The notes: generated by a model not told the origin, from the letters alone. DNA of 49,945 bases from JABMMZ01 sp044341025 (GCA_044341025.1 JBIISM010000015.1:1-49945); one strand, 5' to 3'; positions 42,669 to 49,657 are shown, counted from the stretch's first letter. Made by a program: numbers and translations.

Positions 42669-43280
42669 TCAGTGCAATAAATTAGTAAACTTCTCTATCA
42701 AATCTAAACCCGTTTGCGGACGCAATAAAATTGGGAATACAAAACCAAACAAGGCGCCGAAAAAGTGCGCATTGTGGCCAATATTGTCCATCTTTTTTTT
42801 GCCCATATAGTACTCGTAAAACAGGTACAAGATTCCAAAAAGCCAAGCGGGAATTTTGATTACATAATACAAATAAATGCTGCTAAATGGATTGTAAACA
42901 ATGTACGCAAATATAACCGCGGCAACTGCACCCGATGCACCAAGGGCTGAGTATGCATAATTGTTTTGGTGTCGGTAATAATCGTACATGCCACTCATCA
43001 CCAAGGCGCTGATGTAAAAAACAACAAACAAAATCCCTAATTCATTACCTGTGATGAGGTTAAATTCATTTTCTACATAGCCAGCAAAAAAATAAAACGA
43101 CAACATATTTACAATTAAGTGGGTGTAATCGGCATGTATAAATCCATTGCTCACCCAACGCCACCACTCGTTGTTCTTCTTCATCAAATAGGGGCGAAAC
43201 AAGGCCTTTTCAAAAAAGCTATGGTTCTGAAAAGCGGCCATTGATGCCAATACGGTAACTATAATTATTATTATACTCAT
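42669..43280 (-). CDS. Rhomboid family intramembrane serine protease
   Basis: A 203-aa protein with six hydrophobic segments. The catalytic serine is in SALGASGAVAAVIF, the catalytic histidine in NIGHNAHFFGALFGFV, and WWRWVSNGFIHADYTHLIVNM is the conserved L1-to-TM2 region with the HxxxxH/N pattern. It cleaves membrane proteins within the bilayer; substrates unknown. Divergent from the phosphoesterase gene. Confidence 0.93.
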   Translation of the reverse strand: MSIIIIIVTVLASMAAFQNHSFFEKALFRPYLMKKNNEWWRWVSNGFIHADYTHLIVNMLSFYFFAGYVENEFNLITGNELGILFVVFYISALVMSGMYDYYRHQNNYAYSALGASGAVAAVIFAYIVYNPFSSIYLYYVIKIPAWLFGILYLFYEYYMGKKKMDNIGHNAHFFGALFGFVFPILLRPQTGLDLIEKFTNLLH

Positions 43281-43322
43281 TTGATTTTTTTATATCACAA
43301 AGAAAGAATTAATTTGCCACAA

Positions 43323-43853
43323 GTGAAAAAGATTTTATTGTTGAGCGATACCCACTCTTGTGTCGAAAAAGATATATTAAAATATTTCGATGCCGCCGAT
43401 GAACTTTGGCATGCCGGCGATTGGGGGAATGCAGCGCTTAGCGATCTGATGGAGAAGACCGGCAAACCTATACGTTCAGTATATGGGAACATAGATGGTC
43501 AAGACATCAGACAACGCTATCCACTTATCAATCAATTCGAATGCGAGGGCATTAAAGTTTACATGACCCACATTGGAGGGTATCCTGGCAAATACAGTCC
43601 TGGCATTGCAGGTCAAATTCGTCAGATGCAAGCCGATTTATTTATCGCCGGACACAGCCACATATTGCGTGTGATGCGCGATGCAGCCTCTAGTAACAAC
43701 ATGTTGTTTATGAATCCAGGCGCAGCAGGAAGACATGGATTTCATGTTATGCGCACCATGTTAACTTTTGATATCCATCAAGGCAAAATTAGCAATGTCG
43801 CAGTTATAGAATTGGGGAAAAGAACGGCAGGGATTTTGCCTGATTTACAATAA
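43323..43853 (+). CDS. YfcE/MJ0936-type metallophosphoesterase
   Basis: A 176-aa calcineurin-fold phosphoesterase. Metal ligands are seen in LLLSDTHS, WHAGDWG, YGNIDG, THIGGYPG and FIAGHSH, followed by NPGAAGRHG. I place the start at GTG 43323 (VKKILLLSDTHS), which fits the family N-terminus; the frame is open to 43281 but begins with TTG next to the divergent rhomboid start. The substrate is unknown. Confidence 0.88.
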   Translation: MKKILLLSDTHSCVEKDILKYFDAADELWHAGDWGNAALSDLMEKTGKPIRSVYGNIDGQDIRQRYPLINQFECEGIKVYMTHIGGYPGKYSPGIAGQIRQMQADLFIAGHSHILRVMRDAASSNNMLFMNPGAAGRHGFHVMRTMLTFDIHQGKISNVAVIELGKRTAGILPDLQ

Positions 43854-43889
43854 ATTTGACACTTCTTAGTTTATACTTCTGAATTCACC

Positions 43890-45824
43890 ATGTTAAGAAA
43901 AATACAATTCCTTTTGCTCAGCTTTACCCTTTGCGCTTGCGCAGTGGCTCAAAAAAAATCTGAAAAAGAAAATCCGGTCGACAAATACGCAGACGAGGCT
44001 TATCTGGAGTCTATCAAACCAGGCGGCAGCAAACAAAAGGCCATAGAAATTTGCATGAAAGGTCTGAAGAAAGACAGCACCTATGCAAAATTGTGGGAGT
44101 ACAAAGGCCAAATTGAATACGACATCAAAGATTTCAAAATGGCCCTTAAGTCGTTTCAGAAAGTTCAATTATTAGAACCAGACAACAAAAGTATTTACTT
44201 TTCAATAGGCCGCTGCCAACGCATGTTGATGCAATTTGATGAAGCTAAAACTTCATTAAACATTTACTTAAATGCGAAGATAAGACGCAGCGCCAATTAC
44301 GAACAAGAAGCAAAACTAACCCTTAAAAATTTAGACATACTCAAATCGCTTTACGCCAACCCCGTTGAATTTAAGCCTCAAAACTTAGGCCCAAACGTAA
44401 ACACCGCTGGGGGTGAATATTGGCCAGGATTAACTCTAGATGGCAAATACTTTTACTTCACGCGCATGTTGAGTAAAAACGAGCGCTACTTCGAAGACTT
44501 TTACCGCAGTGAAGTAAACGACTCAATATTCGGACCTTGTATGCGTTTACCCGAGCCGGTTAATACAGCGGGCAACGAAGGCACCATTTCTATAACAGCC
44601 GATGGCAAGAACATATTTTATTCAGCAAAAGACAGAACCGATGAACGCGGTTTACCCATTGGACTGGGCGGATTCGACATTTACCTTTCAAGTTATTACA
44701 TGGGTCAATGGTCGAAACCCGTTAACATAGGTCCACCCATCAACTCCGGCAGTTGGGATGCACAGCCGTCTGTGAGCCCCGATGGCTTAACCCTATATTT
44801 TTCGAGCGACAGACCAGGTGGATTCGGTGGCGCTGACATTTATATGTCAACATTTAAAGATGGGCGTTTTCAAGCGCCTGTCAACTTAGGCCCTGAAATC
44901 AATACCGCAGGCGAAGAGCAATCGCCTTTTATTCACTACGACAACCAAACCTTGTACTTCAGCTCTGAAGGCCATCCAGGTGTTGGTGGCGGCGACATAT
45001 TCATTACTAAGAAAAATGCAGCTGGAAAATTTGGCCCGCCATTAAACATTGGTTACCCAATCAACTCAGAAAAAGACGAACTCGGTTTTATTGTCGATCG
45101 CTTGGGTAAGTTTGGATACCTGAGTTCTGAACGCCCAGGTGGATATGGCGGCTTAGATATTTACAAGTTCGAATTGCCTGAAAGTTTAAAACCCGAGCCA
45201 GTTAGTTATGTTTCAGGTGTGGTATTTGACGCGATCACATTGGAGAAAATCGAATCAGAAATTGAACTTACCGACTTGGCTACTGGTCAAGTAATCATAA
45301 AAACCAAGAGTCAAAAAGGCAGTGGCGCATTTTTTATGGTATTAAAATCGAACCGCAATTATATGTTGACCATCGACCAAACCAATTACTTGTTTTACTC
45401 CGCCAACTTTGCATTGAAAGAACACAGCGGATTGGAACCATACAAATTGGAGGTCCCACTTAAAAAACCAGCCACCGACATCGAGGTTGTGTTGAGCAAT
45501 GTGTTTTTTGATGTAGACAAATTTGAGATTAAAGCCGAATCTAAATTGGAATTGGACAAATTGGTTTTCCTATTGAAAAAATTCCCTTTCATGAAAATTG
45601 AAATCGGTGGACACACAGACAATACAGGCGACAAGGCGCGCAACAAAGCCTTATCACAAAGCAGAGCCAAGGCTGTAAAAGACTATTTGGTGAGCAAAGG
45701 TGTTGATGCAACAAGACTTTCGGCTATAGGCTATGGCGACACCAAGCCAGTGGCTGACAACAAAACCGAAGAAGGCCGCGCGAAGAATAGAAGGACGGTG
45801 TTTAAGGTTTTGAGCGTTCAATAA
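43890..45824 (+). CDS. PorE-like TPR / WD40 / OmpA-domain envelope protein
   Basis: A 644-aa exported protein (signal FLLLSFTLCACAVAQ, possible lipobox LCAC). Domains in order: tetratricopeptide repeats at about 30-155; PD40/WD40-like propeller repeats at about 170-430 (SADGKNIFYSAKD, SPDGLTLYFSSDRPGGFGGADIY); a carboxypeptidase-regulatory-like domain near 440-520; and a C-terminal OmpA peptidoglycan-binding domain (IEIGGHTDNTGDKARNKALS, RLSAIGYGDTKPV, KNRRTVFKV). This order is that of PorE of the type IX secretion system, so a role anchoring that machinery to the cell wall is plausible but not proven. Confidence 0.85.
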   Translation: MLRKIQFLLLSFTLCACAVAQKKSEKENPVDKYADEAYLESIKPGGSKQKAIEICMKGLKKDSTYAKLWEYKGQIEYDIKDFKMALKSFQKVQLLEPDNKSIYFSIGRCQRMLMQFDEAKTSLNIYLNAKIRRSANYEQEAKLTLKNLDILKSLYANPVEFKPQNLGPNVNTAGGEYWPGLTLDGKYFYFTRMLSKNERYFEDFYRSEVNDSIFGPCMRLPEPVNTAGNEGTISITADGKNIFYSAKDRTDERGLPIGLGGFDIYLSSYYMGQWSKPVNIGPPINSGSWDAQPSVSPDGLTLYFSSDRPGGFGGADIYMSTFKDGRFQAPVNLGPEINTAGEEQSPFIHYDNQTLYFSSEGHPGVGGGDIFITKKNAAGKFGPPLNIGYPINSEKDELGFIVDRLGKFGYLSSERPGGYGGLDIYKFELPESLKPEPVSYVSGVVFDAITLEKIESEIELTDLATGQVIIKTKSQKGSGAFFMVLKSNRNYMLTIDQTNYLFYSANFALKEHSGLEPYKLEVPLKKPATDIEVVLSNVFFDVDKFEIKAESKLELDKLVFLLKKFPFMKIEIGGHTDNTGDKARNKALSQSRAKAVKDYLVSKGVDATRLSAIGYGDTKPVADNKTEEGRAKNRRTVFKVLSVQ

Positions 45825-45859
45825 CTAGGTTATAGTTTGTGTTTGACAATTTCAATTTT

Positions 45860-46294
45860 ATGCGTTTGATTAAAATATGCACCTGGGTCTTTTTAATTTT
45901 ATATTGGATATTGATCTTGTACCATTATCCAAACTTACCTGAGCAAATCCCCACCCATTTCAACATCATGGGTGAAGCCGATGCGCTAGGGTCAAAATCG
46001 AACATCTTCCTTTTGCCTGCCATTGCCACTGCAATCGTTCTGGGCATGGGTTCCACCAAACGCATAAAGGTTGATAAAAGCGCTAGGCAAGAACCTTCAT
46101 ACACAAACGCTATGCGCATGGCTATTATCTTGCATTGCACCTTGGTCTTTTTATTTGCTGGCATCAGTTACCAAAGCATACAAATTGCTTTTCAAAAAAG
46201 CAGTTCTCTGGGTATGTTTTTCCTTCCAATGAGTTTGGTTGTCATATTTATTCCGATGGGATATTTTATGTGGAAGATATTTAGAGGGGCATAA
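45860..46294 (+). CDS. DUF1648-domain membrane protein (SdpI-like N-terminus)
   Basis: A 144-aa protein with four hydrophobic segments. LYHYPNLPEQIPTHFNIMGEADALGSKS is the DUF1648 signature seen at the N-terminus of SdpI-type proteins. I chose ATG 45860 over GTG 45839. Function unknown. It is the last ordinary chromosomal gene before the cassette array. Confidence 0.78.
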   Translation: MRLIKICTWVFLILYWILILYHYPNLPEQIPTHFNIMGEADALGSKSNIFLLPAIATAIVLGMGSTKRIKVDKSARQEPSYTNAMRMAIILHCTLVFLFAGISYQSIQIAFQKSSSLGMFFLPMSLVVIFIPMGYFMWKIFRGA

Positions 46295-46341
46295 GCTCTT
46301 TTTTAATTCATTATAGAAATAGACCTAAACACTTAAAACAA

Positions 46342-46431
46342 ATGACTGGCTGGGAGATCGATCGATTATTATTCGGATTAACAGACCCGAAAAAAGATAT
46401 ATTGAAGGTACATCTGCCTCAAAAGAATTAA
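46342..46431 (+). CDS. Possible 29-aa ORF at the array edge
   Basis: ATG to TAA encoding a mixed-charge 29-residue peptide (MTGWEIDRLLFGLTDPKKDI then LKVHLPQKN) that ends 5 nt before the first attC-like site. It may be a truncated cassette gene. No conserved leader precedes it, and support is weak. Confidence 0.25.
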   Translation: MTGWEIDRLLFGLTDPKKDILKVHLPQKN

Positions 46432-46436
46432 AACCA

Positions 46437-46620
46437 GCCCATAACAGCACCTGCAAAAAAATGGCGGTTCAGTGCTCCGCAGACACATTTACCAATAATG
46501 TATTAATTTTATATGGCATTGGTGAGCCCTTTGGGGATGTGGTTAATCAAAGTTTGGTTCACCGCATCAACATTTGTGGTGAAAATCGCCACCTTAGCCA
46601 AGCCCGAAAACGTTATGGGC
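46437..46620 (+). repeat. attC-like site 1
   Basis: R'' GCCCATAAC (46437-46445) pairs perfectly with R' GTTATGGGC (46612-46620). TGGCG/CGCCA supplies the inner stem, but the L'' to R'' segment is degenerate compared with the other copies. The variable centre contains GTGAGCCCTTTGGGGATG, a block shared with site 4. An open frame across it (46461-46649) is a by-product. Confidence 0.7.
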
Positions 46621-46680
46621 AAGTTTATGTAACGACAACCAAACGGTAACAAAAATAGAATAGAACCACCAAAGGCCAAC

Positions 46681-46714
46681 TTTGTTAGTTTTTAAAAAAT
46701 ATTTTGTAATATTG
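46681..46714 (+). promoter_or_regulatory. Cassette 1 promoter-like block
   Basis: TTTG (46681-46684), 22-nt spacer, TAATATTG (46707-46714; one mismatch to TAnnTTTG). The same arrangement with the same 22-nt spacing occurs in cassette 3. Transcription would begin close to the leader at 46724. Confidence 0.5.
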
Positions 46715-46723
46715 AAAAACAAA

Positions 46724-46784
46724 AGTGGAGTCCAGAACCCACTCAAATAAACGGGGCATATTCCGAAAAGCCTTATGAGTAGGA
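46724..46784 (+). promoter_or_regulatory. Conserved cassette leader, copy 1
   Basis: Starts with the AGTGG...CCACT hairpin, then an A-rich linker, CGGGGC...CCGAAAAGCC and GAGTAGGAA. GGC and GCC could pair, possibly as a pseudoknot with CGG/CCG. The ATG of the zinc-ribbon gene follows 23 nt later. Confidence 0.7.
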
Positions 46785-46807
46785 ATAAAATTTAACACTG
46801 AATCAAA

Positions 46808-46957
46808 ATGGCAAAATGTAAAAATTGTGATTATCCTTACGCTTCAGGCGCTAAGTGCTACAACTGTGGAAGTGATAATCCAAGCGGATCCTCAAGTCTT
46901 GGTGGTATTGTTGTGTTCATTATTATTTGCATTGTTTTAGCAAAAGCATGTGGCTGA
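46808..46957 (+). CDS. 49-aa zinc-ribbon membrane protein (cassette 1)
   Basis: MAKCKNCDYPYASGAKCYNC opens with two CxxC knuckles 14 residues apart, a zinc-ribbon pattern. A serine/glycine linker and a single hydrophobic segment (GGIVVFIIICIVLAKACG) follow and end the protein. It would be an inner-membrane protein with a small metal-binding head. The conserved leader just upstream and the attC-like site downstream support it as a real cassette gene. Function unknown. Confidence 0.75.
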   Translation: MAKCKNCDYPYASGAKCYNCGSDNPSGSSSLGGIVVFIIICIVLAKACG

Positions 46958-46962
46958 TTTTT

Positions 46963-47076
46963 ATGAATATCGGTCCAAAATGTTCAGACCTAAACGATAG
47001 AAGAAATACTGTAGGGTGTTTATGTGGTCAAATTATAAATTTCTTTATCGAAAAAATAAATAAAACCAACCCATAA
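46963..47076 (+). CDS. Possible 37-aa ORF ending inside attC-like site 2
   Basis: ATG 5 nt after the zinc-ribbon stop; encodes MNIGPKCSDLNDRRNTVGCL plus CGQIINFFIEKINKTNP. Its TAA is supplied by the R'' box (CCATAAC) of site 2. It has three cysteines, but nothing else supports it. Confidence 0.3.
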   Translation: MNIGPKCSDLNDRRNTVGCLCGQIINFFIEKINKTNP

Positions 47077-47204
47077 CAGCACCTACAAGAAATTGGCGGT
47101 TCAGTGGTTAATTGAACATTTGTTCTTCGTATCAAGTGCATTGCTGGCAGACAGTTTTGTGCTTCGAAATCGCCAACTTCTTGTAGCTGCAAAACGTTAT
47201 GGGC
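47069..47204 (+). repeat. attC-like site 2
   Basis: R'' CCCATAAC (47070-47077) pairs with R' GTTATGGG (47196-47203). After unequal spacers (AGCA against TGCAAAAC), CTACAAGAA pairs with TTCTTGTAG and TTGGCG with CGCCAA. The centre is nearly the same as in site 4, minus a ~50-nt insertion. Confidence 0.78.
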
Positions 47205-47271
47205 AAGTTAAAAACTAAATAGCGGTGAAATCCGGCTGTCCACTTATTGCGACAGCATAGGACAATAAAAA

Positions 47272-47331
47272 AGTGGAGTCCAGAACCCACTTTAAAAAAC
47301 GGGGCGAAACCGAAAAGCCTGACGAGTAGGA
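47272..47331 (+). promoter_or_regulatory. Conserved cassette leader, copy 2
   Basis: AGTGG/CCACT hairpin, CGGGGCGAAACCGAAAAGCC core, then GACGAGTAGGA. The ATG of the repeat protein follows 18 nt later. In this copy CGG/CCG and GGC/GCC pairs are both perfect. Confidence 0.72.
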
Positions 47332-47349
47332 GAATTTAATACTTATTTT

Positions 47350-47736
47350 ATGCACAATACAATTAAGCATCCGAATGGACAGATTGCCTGGTTAGGCGAT
47401 GAATATGAACACGCTGGCTCAGCTAAACACATGAATGGTCAACTTGCTTATCTTGGACCAACCTATGAGCATGCGGGTTCTGCTAAATGGGATAATGGTC
47501 AACTTGCTTATCTTGGACCAACTTATGAGCATGCGGGTTCTGCTAAATGGGATAATGGTCAACTTGCTTATCTTGGACCAACTTATGAAAATGAAGGAAG
47601 GGCTTATCATAGAAATGGACAAATTTTAAGCACAGATGGATCTGGCTTAGAAATGGAAATTGGGCCCGGTATTAGAATATTTGTAGATAGAGATGGACTA
47701 CAAGTGTTCGTATATGGGCAAAGAGTTGTTTACTAA
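47350..47736 (+). CDS. 20-residue tandem-repeat (MORN-like) protein (cassette 2)
   Basis: A 128-aa protein made of four to five units of NGQLAYLGPTYEHAGSAKWD type (residues 9-92), then a short C-terminal domain (GPGIRIFVDRDGLQVFVYGQ). The two central units are almost identical at the DNA level, so they duplicated recently. The NGQ..YLG pattern recalls MORN or YwqK-like repeats, which often mediate binding; this is only a resemblance. No signal peptide, so probably cytosolic. Confidence 0.8.
   Translation: MHNTIKHPNGQIAWLGDEYEHAGSAKHMNGQLAYLGPTYEHAGSAKWDNGQLAYLGPTYEHAGSAKWDNGQLAYLGPTYENEGRAYHRNGQILSTDGSGLEMEIGPGIRIFVDRDGLQVFVYGQRVVY
47374..47613 (+). repeat. 60-bp coding tandem repeat
   Basis: Four units of 60 bp: 47374, 47434, 47494 and 47554. 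Units 2 and 3 differ by a single base in the sequence read here (CCTATG against CTTATG); units 1 and 4 have diverged. The frame is kept, so the copy number could change without breaking the gene. Confidence 0.85.
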
Positions 47737-47805
47737 TCCTGTTGATAAAATTCAATCTTTAAATTTTGAACAATAACATCTAACTAAACCTAAATAATAA
47801 AAAAG

Positions 47806-47979
47806 ATGGCAACACCTGACGAAGTATATGACTCAATGTGCGAATTAGCACAAGAACTCATTGATAAAATGGAAAAGGAATCAATTACATTGAGCCAAGA
47901 CCAATTTAATGAGCTTCAGAGAAAAGTTGACAAAATCCATAAACACATGGAAAAATATAGTAAGCAATTTAGAACATAA
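47806..47979 (+). CDS. 57-aa helical protein (cassette 2)
   Basis: Encodes MATPDEVYDSMCELAQELID then a helix-rich tail ending HKHMEKYSKQFRT. Amphipathic heptads suggest a coiled coil. No leader copy precedes it; it lies 69 bp after the repeat gene and 10 bp before the next small gene, which may be its partner. Confidence 0.55.
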   Translation: MATPDEVYDSMCELAQELIDKMEKESITLSQDQFNELQRKVDKIHKHMEKYSKQFRT

Positions 47980-47989
47980 TATTAAATCA

Positions 47990-48136
47990 ATGGCAGCTAA
48001 AACAATTAAAAAAGACGGAACTTATGACAACCGCACCAAAGAAGGAAGACAGTCAAAAGGTAAGACTCTTCAGCCTAAAAAGACTGAACAACAAATGGAG
48101 AAAGCATTAAAAGCTAAGAATAAACCCGGGAAATAA
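47990..48136 (+). CDS. 48-aa lysine-rich protein (cassette 2)
   Basis: A very basic peptide (MAAKTIKKDGTYDNRTKEGR, later KAKNKPGK) with no hydrophobic segment. It could bind nucleic acid or the preceding, more acidic protein. I start it at ATG 47990; the longer frame from 47909 overlaps the previous gene. It ends 9 bp before attC-like site 3. Confidence 0.55.
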   Translation: MAAKTIKKDGTYDNRTKEGRQSKGKTLQPKKTEQQMEKALKAKNKPGK

Positions 48137-48145
48137 AGATAACCA

Positions 48146-48283
48146 GCCAATAACCGCACCTACCCGCAAGTGGGGCGGTTGTGGGTTATTTTAAGTTTTG
48201 TGCTTTTAATAAACTTTTGTGCTAAATTGAAAGTGAAGTGTTTCGAAAGCCCCACCTTCGGGTAGCTGCAAAACGTTATGGGC
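48146..48283 (+). repeat. attC-like site 3
   Basis: R'' GCCAATAAC (48146-48154) against R' GTTATGGGC (48275-48283), one mismatch. The inner stem is CTACCCG/CGGGTAG plus TGGGGC/GCCCCA, quite different in sequence from sites 2 and 4 but equally paired. The spacers CGCA and TGCAAAAC follow the common layout. Confidence 0.78.
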
Positions 48284-48343
48284 AAGTTTAAAAGACGACA
48301 ATCAAACGTTCAACGGCAGACAAGAAGGCCGCCAAAGAACAAC

Positions 48344-48377
48344 TTTGATAGTTATTAAAAATTATTTTGTAATGTTG
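48344..48377 (+). promoter_or_regulatory. Cassette 3 promoter-like block
   Basis: TTTG (48344-48347), 22-nt spacer, TAATGTTG (48370-48377; one mismatch). It mirrors the block before cassette 1, and the leader starts 9 nt after the box in both. Confidence 0.5.
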
Positions 48378-48385
48378 CTAAACAA

Positions 48386-48445
48386 AGTGGAGACAGATCC
48401 CACTATAAAAAACAGGGCGAATTCCGAAAAGCCAAATGAGTAGGA
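48386..48445 (+). promoter_or_regulatory. Conserved cassette leader, copy 3
   Basis: AGTGG/CCACT hairpin with a changed loop, CAGGGCGAATTCCGAAAAGCC core (one base longer), then AAATGAGTAGGA. The GldL-like ATG follows 22 nt later. Confidence 0.72.
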
Positions 48446-48467
48446 ACAAAATTTAAATTAAAAGAAA

Positions 48468-48644
48468 ATGAAAAATTTAGTATTTATTTCAGGAGCATTA
48501 TTTTCTAGTTTGACACTGCTAGGGGGGCTTTTTAAAATTCAACATTGGCCAGGCGCTTCAATTTTACTCGTTCTTGGCCTTGCAGGTTTCGCAGTAATTT
48601 TTATTCCTTCTTTCGCAAAATACAAATACGACAAGGACAAATAA
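48468..48644 (+). CDS. 58-aa GldL-like two-helix membrane protein (cassette 3)
   Basis: Two hydrophobic segments flank LFKIQHWPGAS, a sequence very like the start of GldL, the type IX secretion motor protein (there FKIxHWPGA). The GldL cytoplasmic region is missing; only a short basic tail (KYKYDKDK) follows. It could be a free-standing membrane hairpin that binds or mimics GldL/GldM, or an unrelated use of this hairpin. A terminator follows. Confidence 0.72.
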   Translation: MKNLVFISGALFSSLTLLGGLFKIQHWPGASILLVLGLAGFAVIFIPSFAKYKYDKDK

Positions 48645-48672
48645 GACTCTTTCAAACAAGGTATTATTTAAG

Positions 48673-48711
48673 CGGTCGAACTTTATAAGCATGTGAGTTT
48701 GACCGTTTTTT
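48673..48711 (+). terminator. Cassette 3 terminator
   Basis: CGGTCGAACT pairs with AGTTTGACCG (one mismatch) and is followed by a T run; it lies between the GldL-like gene and attC-like site 4. Confidence 0.8.
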
Positions 48712-48744
48712 AACTTTATTTTTGCGAGTTAGACAAGAAAACCA

Positions 48745-48928
48745 GCCCATAACAGCACCTACAAGAAATTGGCGGTTCAGTGGTTAATTGAAGCTTTACT
48801 CATGAATAATTGTTTTTATAAGGTATTCGTGAGCCCTTCGGGGGTGTGCTTCGTATCAAGTTCAGTGCTGGCAGACAGTTTTCGTCTCCGAAATCGCCAA
48901 CTTCTTGTAGCTGCAAAATGTTATGGGC
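48745..48928 (+). repeat. attC-like site 4
   Basis: R'' GCCCATAAC (48745-48753), R' GTTATGGGC (48920-48928), perfect. The inner stem CTACAAGAA/TTCTTGTAG and TTGGCG/CGCCAA equals site 2. The centre holds a ~50-nt segment absent from site 2. Confidence 0.78.
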
Positions 48929-49031
48929 AAGTTTAAGAAACGACACAACGGAATGACACAGACAAGAGAACCACCGACTTTTGACACATCTTGAAGCAAT
49001 AAACTTTGGACAAGAAATAATTTAAAATAAA

Positions 49032-49090
49032 AGTGGAGTACAGAACCACTATAAAAACGTGGCGACACCGAAAAGCCTTACGAGTAGGGA
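49032..49090 (+). promoter_or_regulatory. Conserved cassette leader, copy 4
   Basis: AGTGG/CCACT hairpin, CGTGGCGACACCGAAAAGCC core, TTACGAGTAGGG. A reading frame open from GTG 49059 runs through it, but the leader match shows this part is untranslated; ATG 49107 is the start. Confidence 0.72.
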
Positions 49091-49106
49091 AATTAAATTC
49101 TTAATA

Positions 49107-49637
49107 ATGAAAAAAATAACATTGACTTTAACAGCGATACTAATCGCAATTTCCTCTTTTGCAGGGGACATTTTAACATTGAATAACGAAATGGTCTTTG
49201 AAGGAAAAGTAACAAAAATCAAAGACTGTGCTGTTGTTTTTAAAGCAGATGGCAAAAAGTTTATCGTTCCATCTTCAGAAATATTTTCCGTTCAATTTGA
49301 AAATACAGAAGACAAGGTTTACACGGAATATATGCAAATGGCTGACGGAGACCCAAACAAATGTTTAAGCGGTAGACTTGATGCTGAAAACTATCACGGA
49401 AAAAAAGGTGGACATTTCGTTTTAGGTGTACTGTTCGGTCCATTTGCAATGATTGGAACTGCTTTGGCAAACCCGACACCTGAAAAAGGTAAACAGACCT
49501 ATATGATGTCAAAAAACAAAGACCAATTTAGTGACCCAGAATATTTAAGCTGTTACAAGAAAAAAGCAAAAGGACAACTTATTGGAATGGAAGCATTGGG
49601 TTGGGGTGCTTGGATATTACTACTTTTAGTTTTATAG
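49107..49637 (+). CDS. Exported or membrane protein, unknown (cassette 4)
   Basis: A 176-aa protein with signal peptide MKKITLTLTAILIAISSFA. The following domain (MVFEGKVTKIKDCAVVFKAD, IVPSSEIFSVQFEN) matches the 'GxV..i....v.f....i....I..i.' pattern of the secreted protein at 16866-17780. A glycine-rich hydrophobic stretch (GGHFVLGVLFGPFAMIGTAL) and a C-terminal membrane segment (LGWGAWILLLLVL) complete it. The cassette gene thus resembles chromosomal genes of the same phylum. Confidence 0.75.
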   Translation: MKKITLTLTAILIAISSFAGDILTLNNEMVFEGKVTKIKDCAVVFKADGKKFIVPSSEIFSVQFENTEDKVYTEYMQMADGDPNKCLSGRLDAENYHGKKGGHFVLGVLFGPFAMIGTALANPTPEKGKQTYMMSKNKDQFSDPEYLSCYKKKAKGQLIGMEALGWGAWILLLLVL

Positions 49638-49657
49638 CCTGAAAGAAAAGAAAACCA

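Noticed and set aside
46461..46649. 62-codon open frame across attC-like site 1
   Set aside because: It lies almost wholly within the inverted repeat and has no leader or promoter of its own; related sites have no such frame.
47374..47613. CRISPR-like or intergenic tandem repeat
   Set aside because: The units are contiguous, 60 bp, in frame and coding; they are a protein repeat.
46724..49090. Hammerhead ribozyme in the cassette leaders (copy 2 contains CTGACGA and GAAA)
   Set aside because: The other copies read CTTATGA, CAAATGA and CTTACGA at the same place, losing the essential G of the CUGANGA core, so the match in copy 2 is chance.
49059..49106. Longer N-terminus for the cassette 4 protein from GTG 49059
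   Set aside because: This part coincides base for base with the conserved untranslated leader seen in three other cassettes, and ATG 49107 begins a proper signal peptide.
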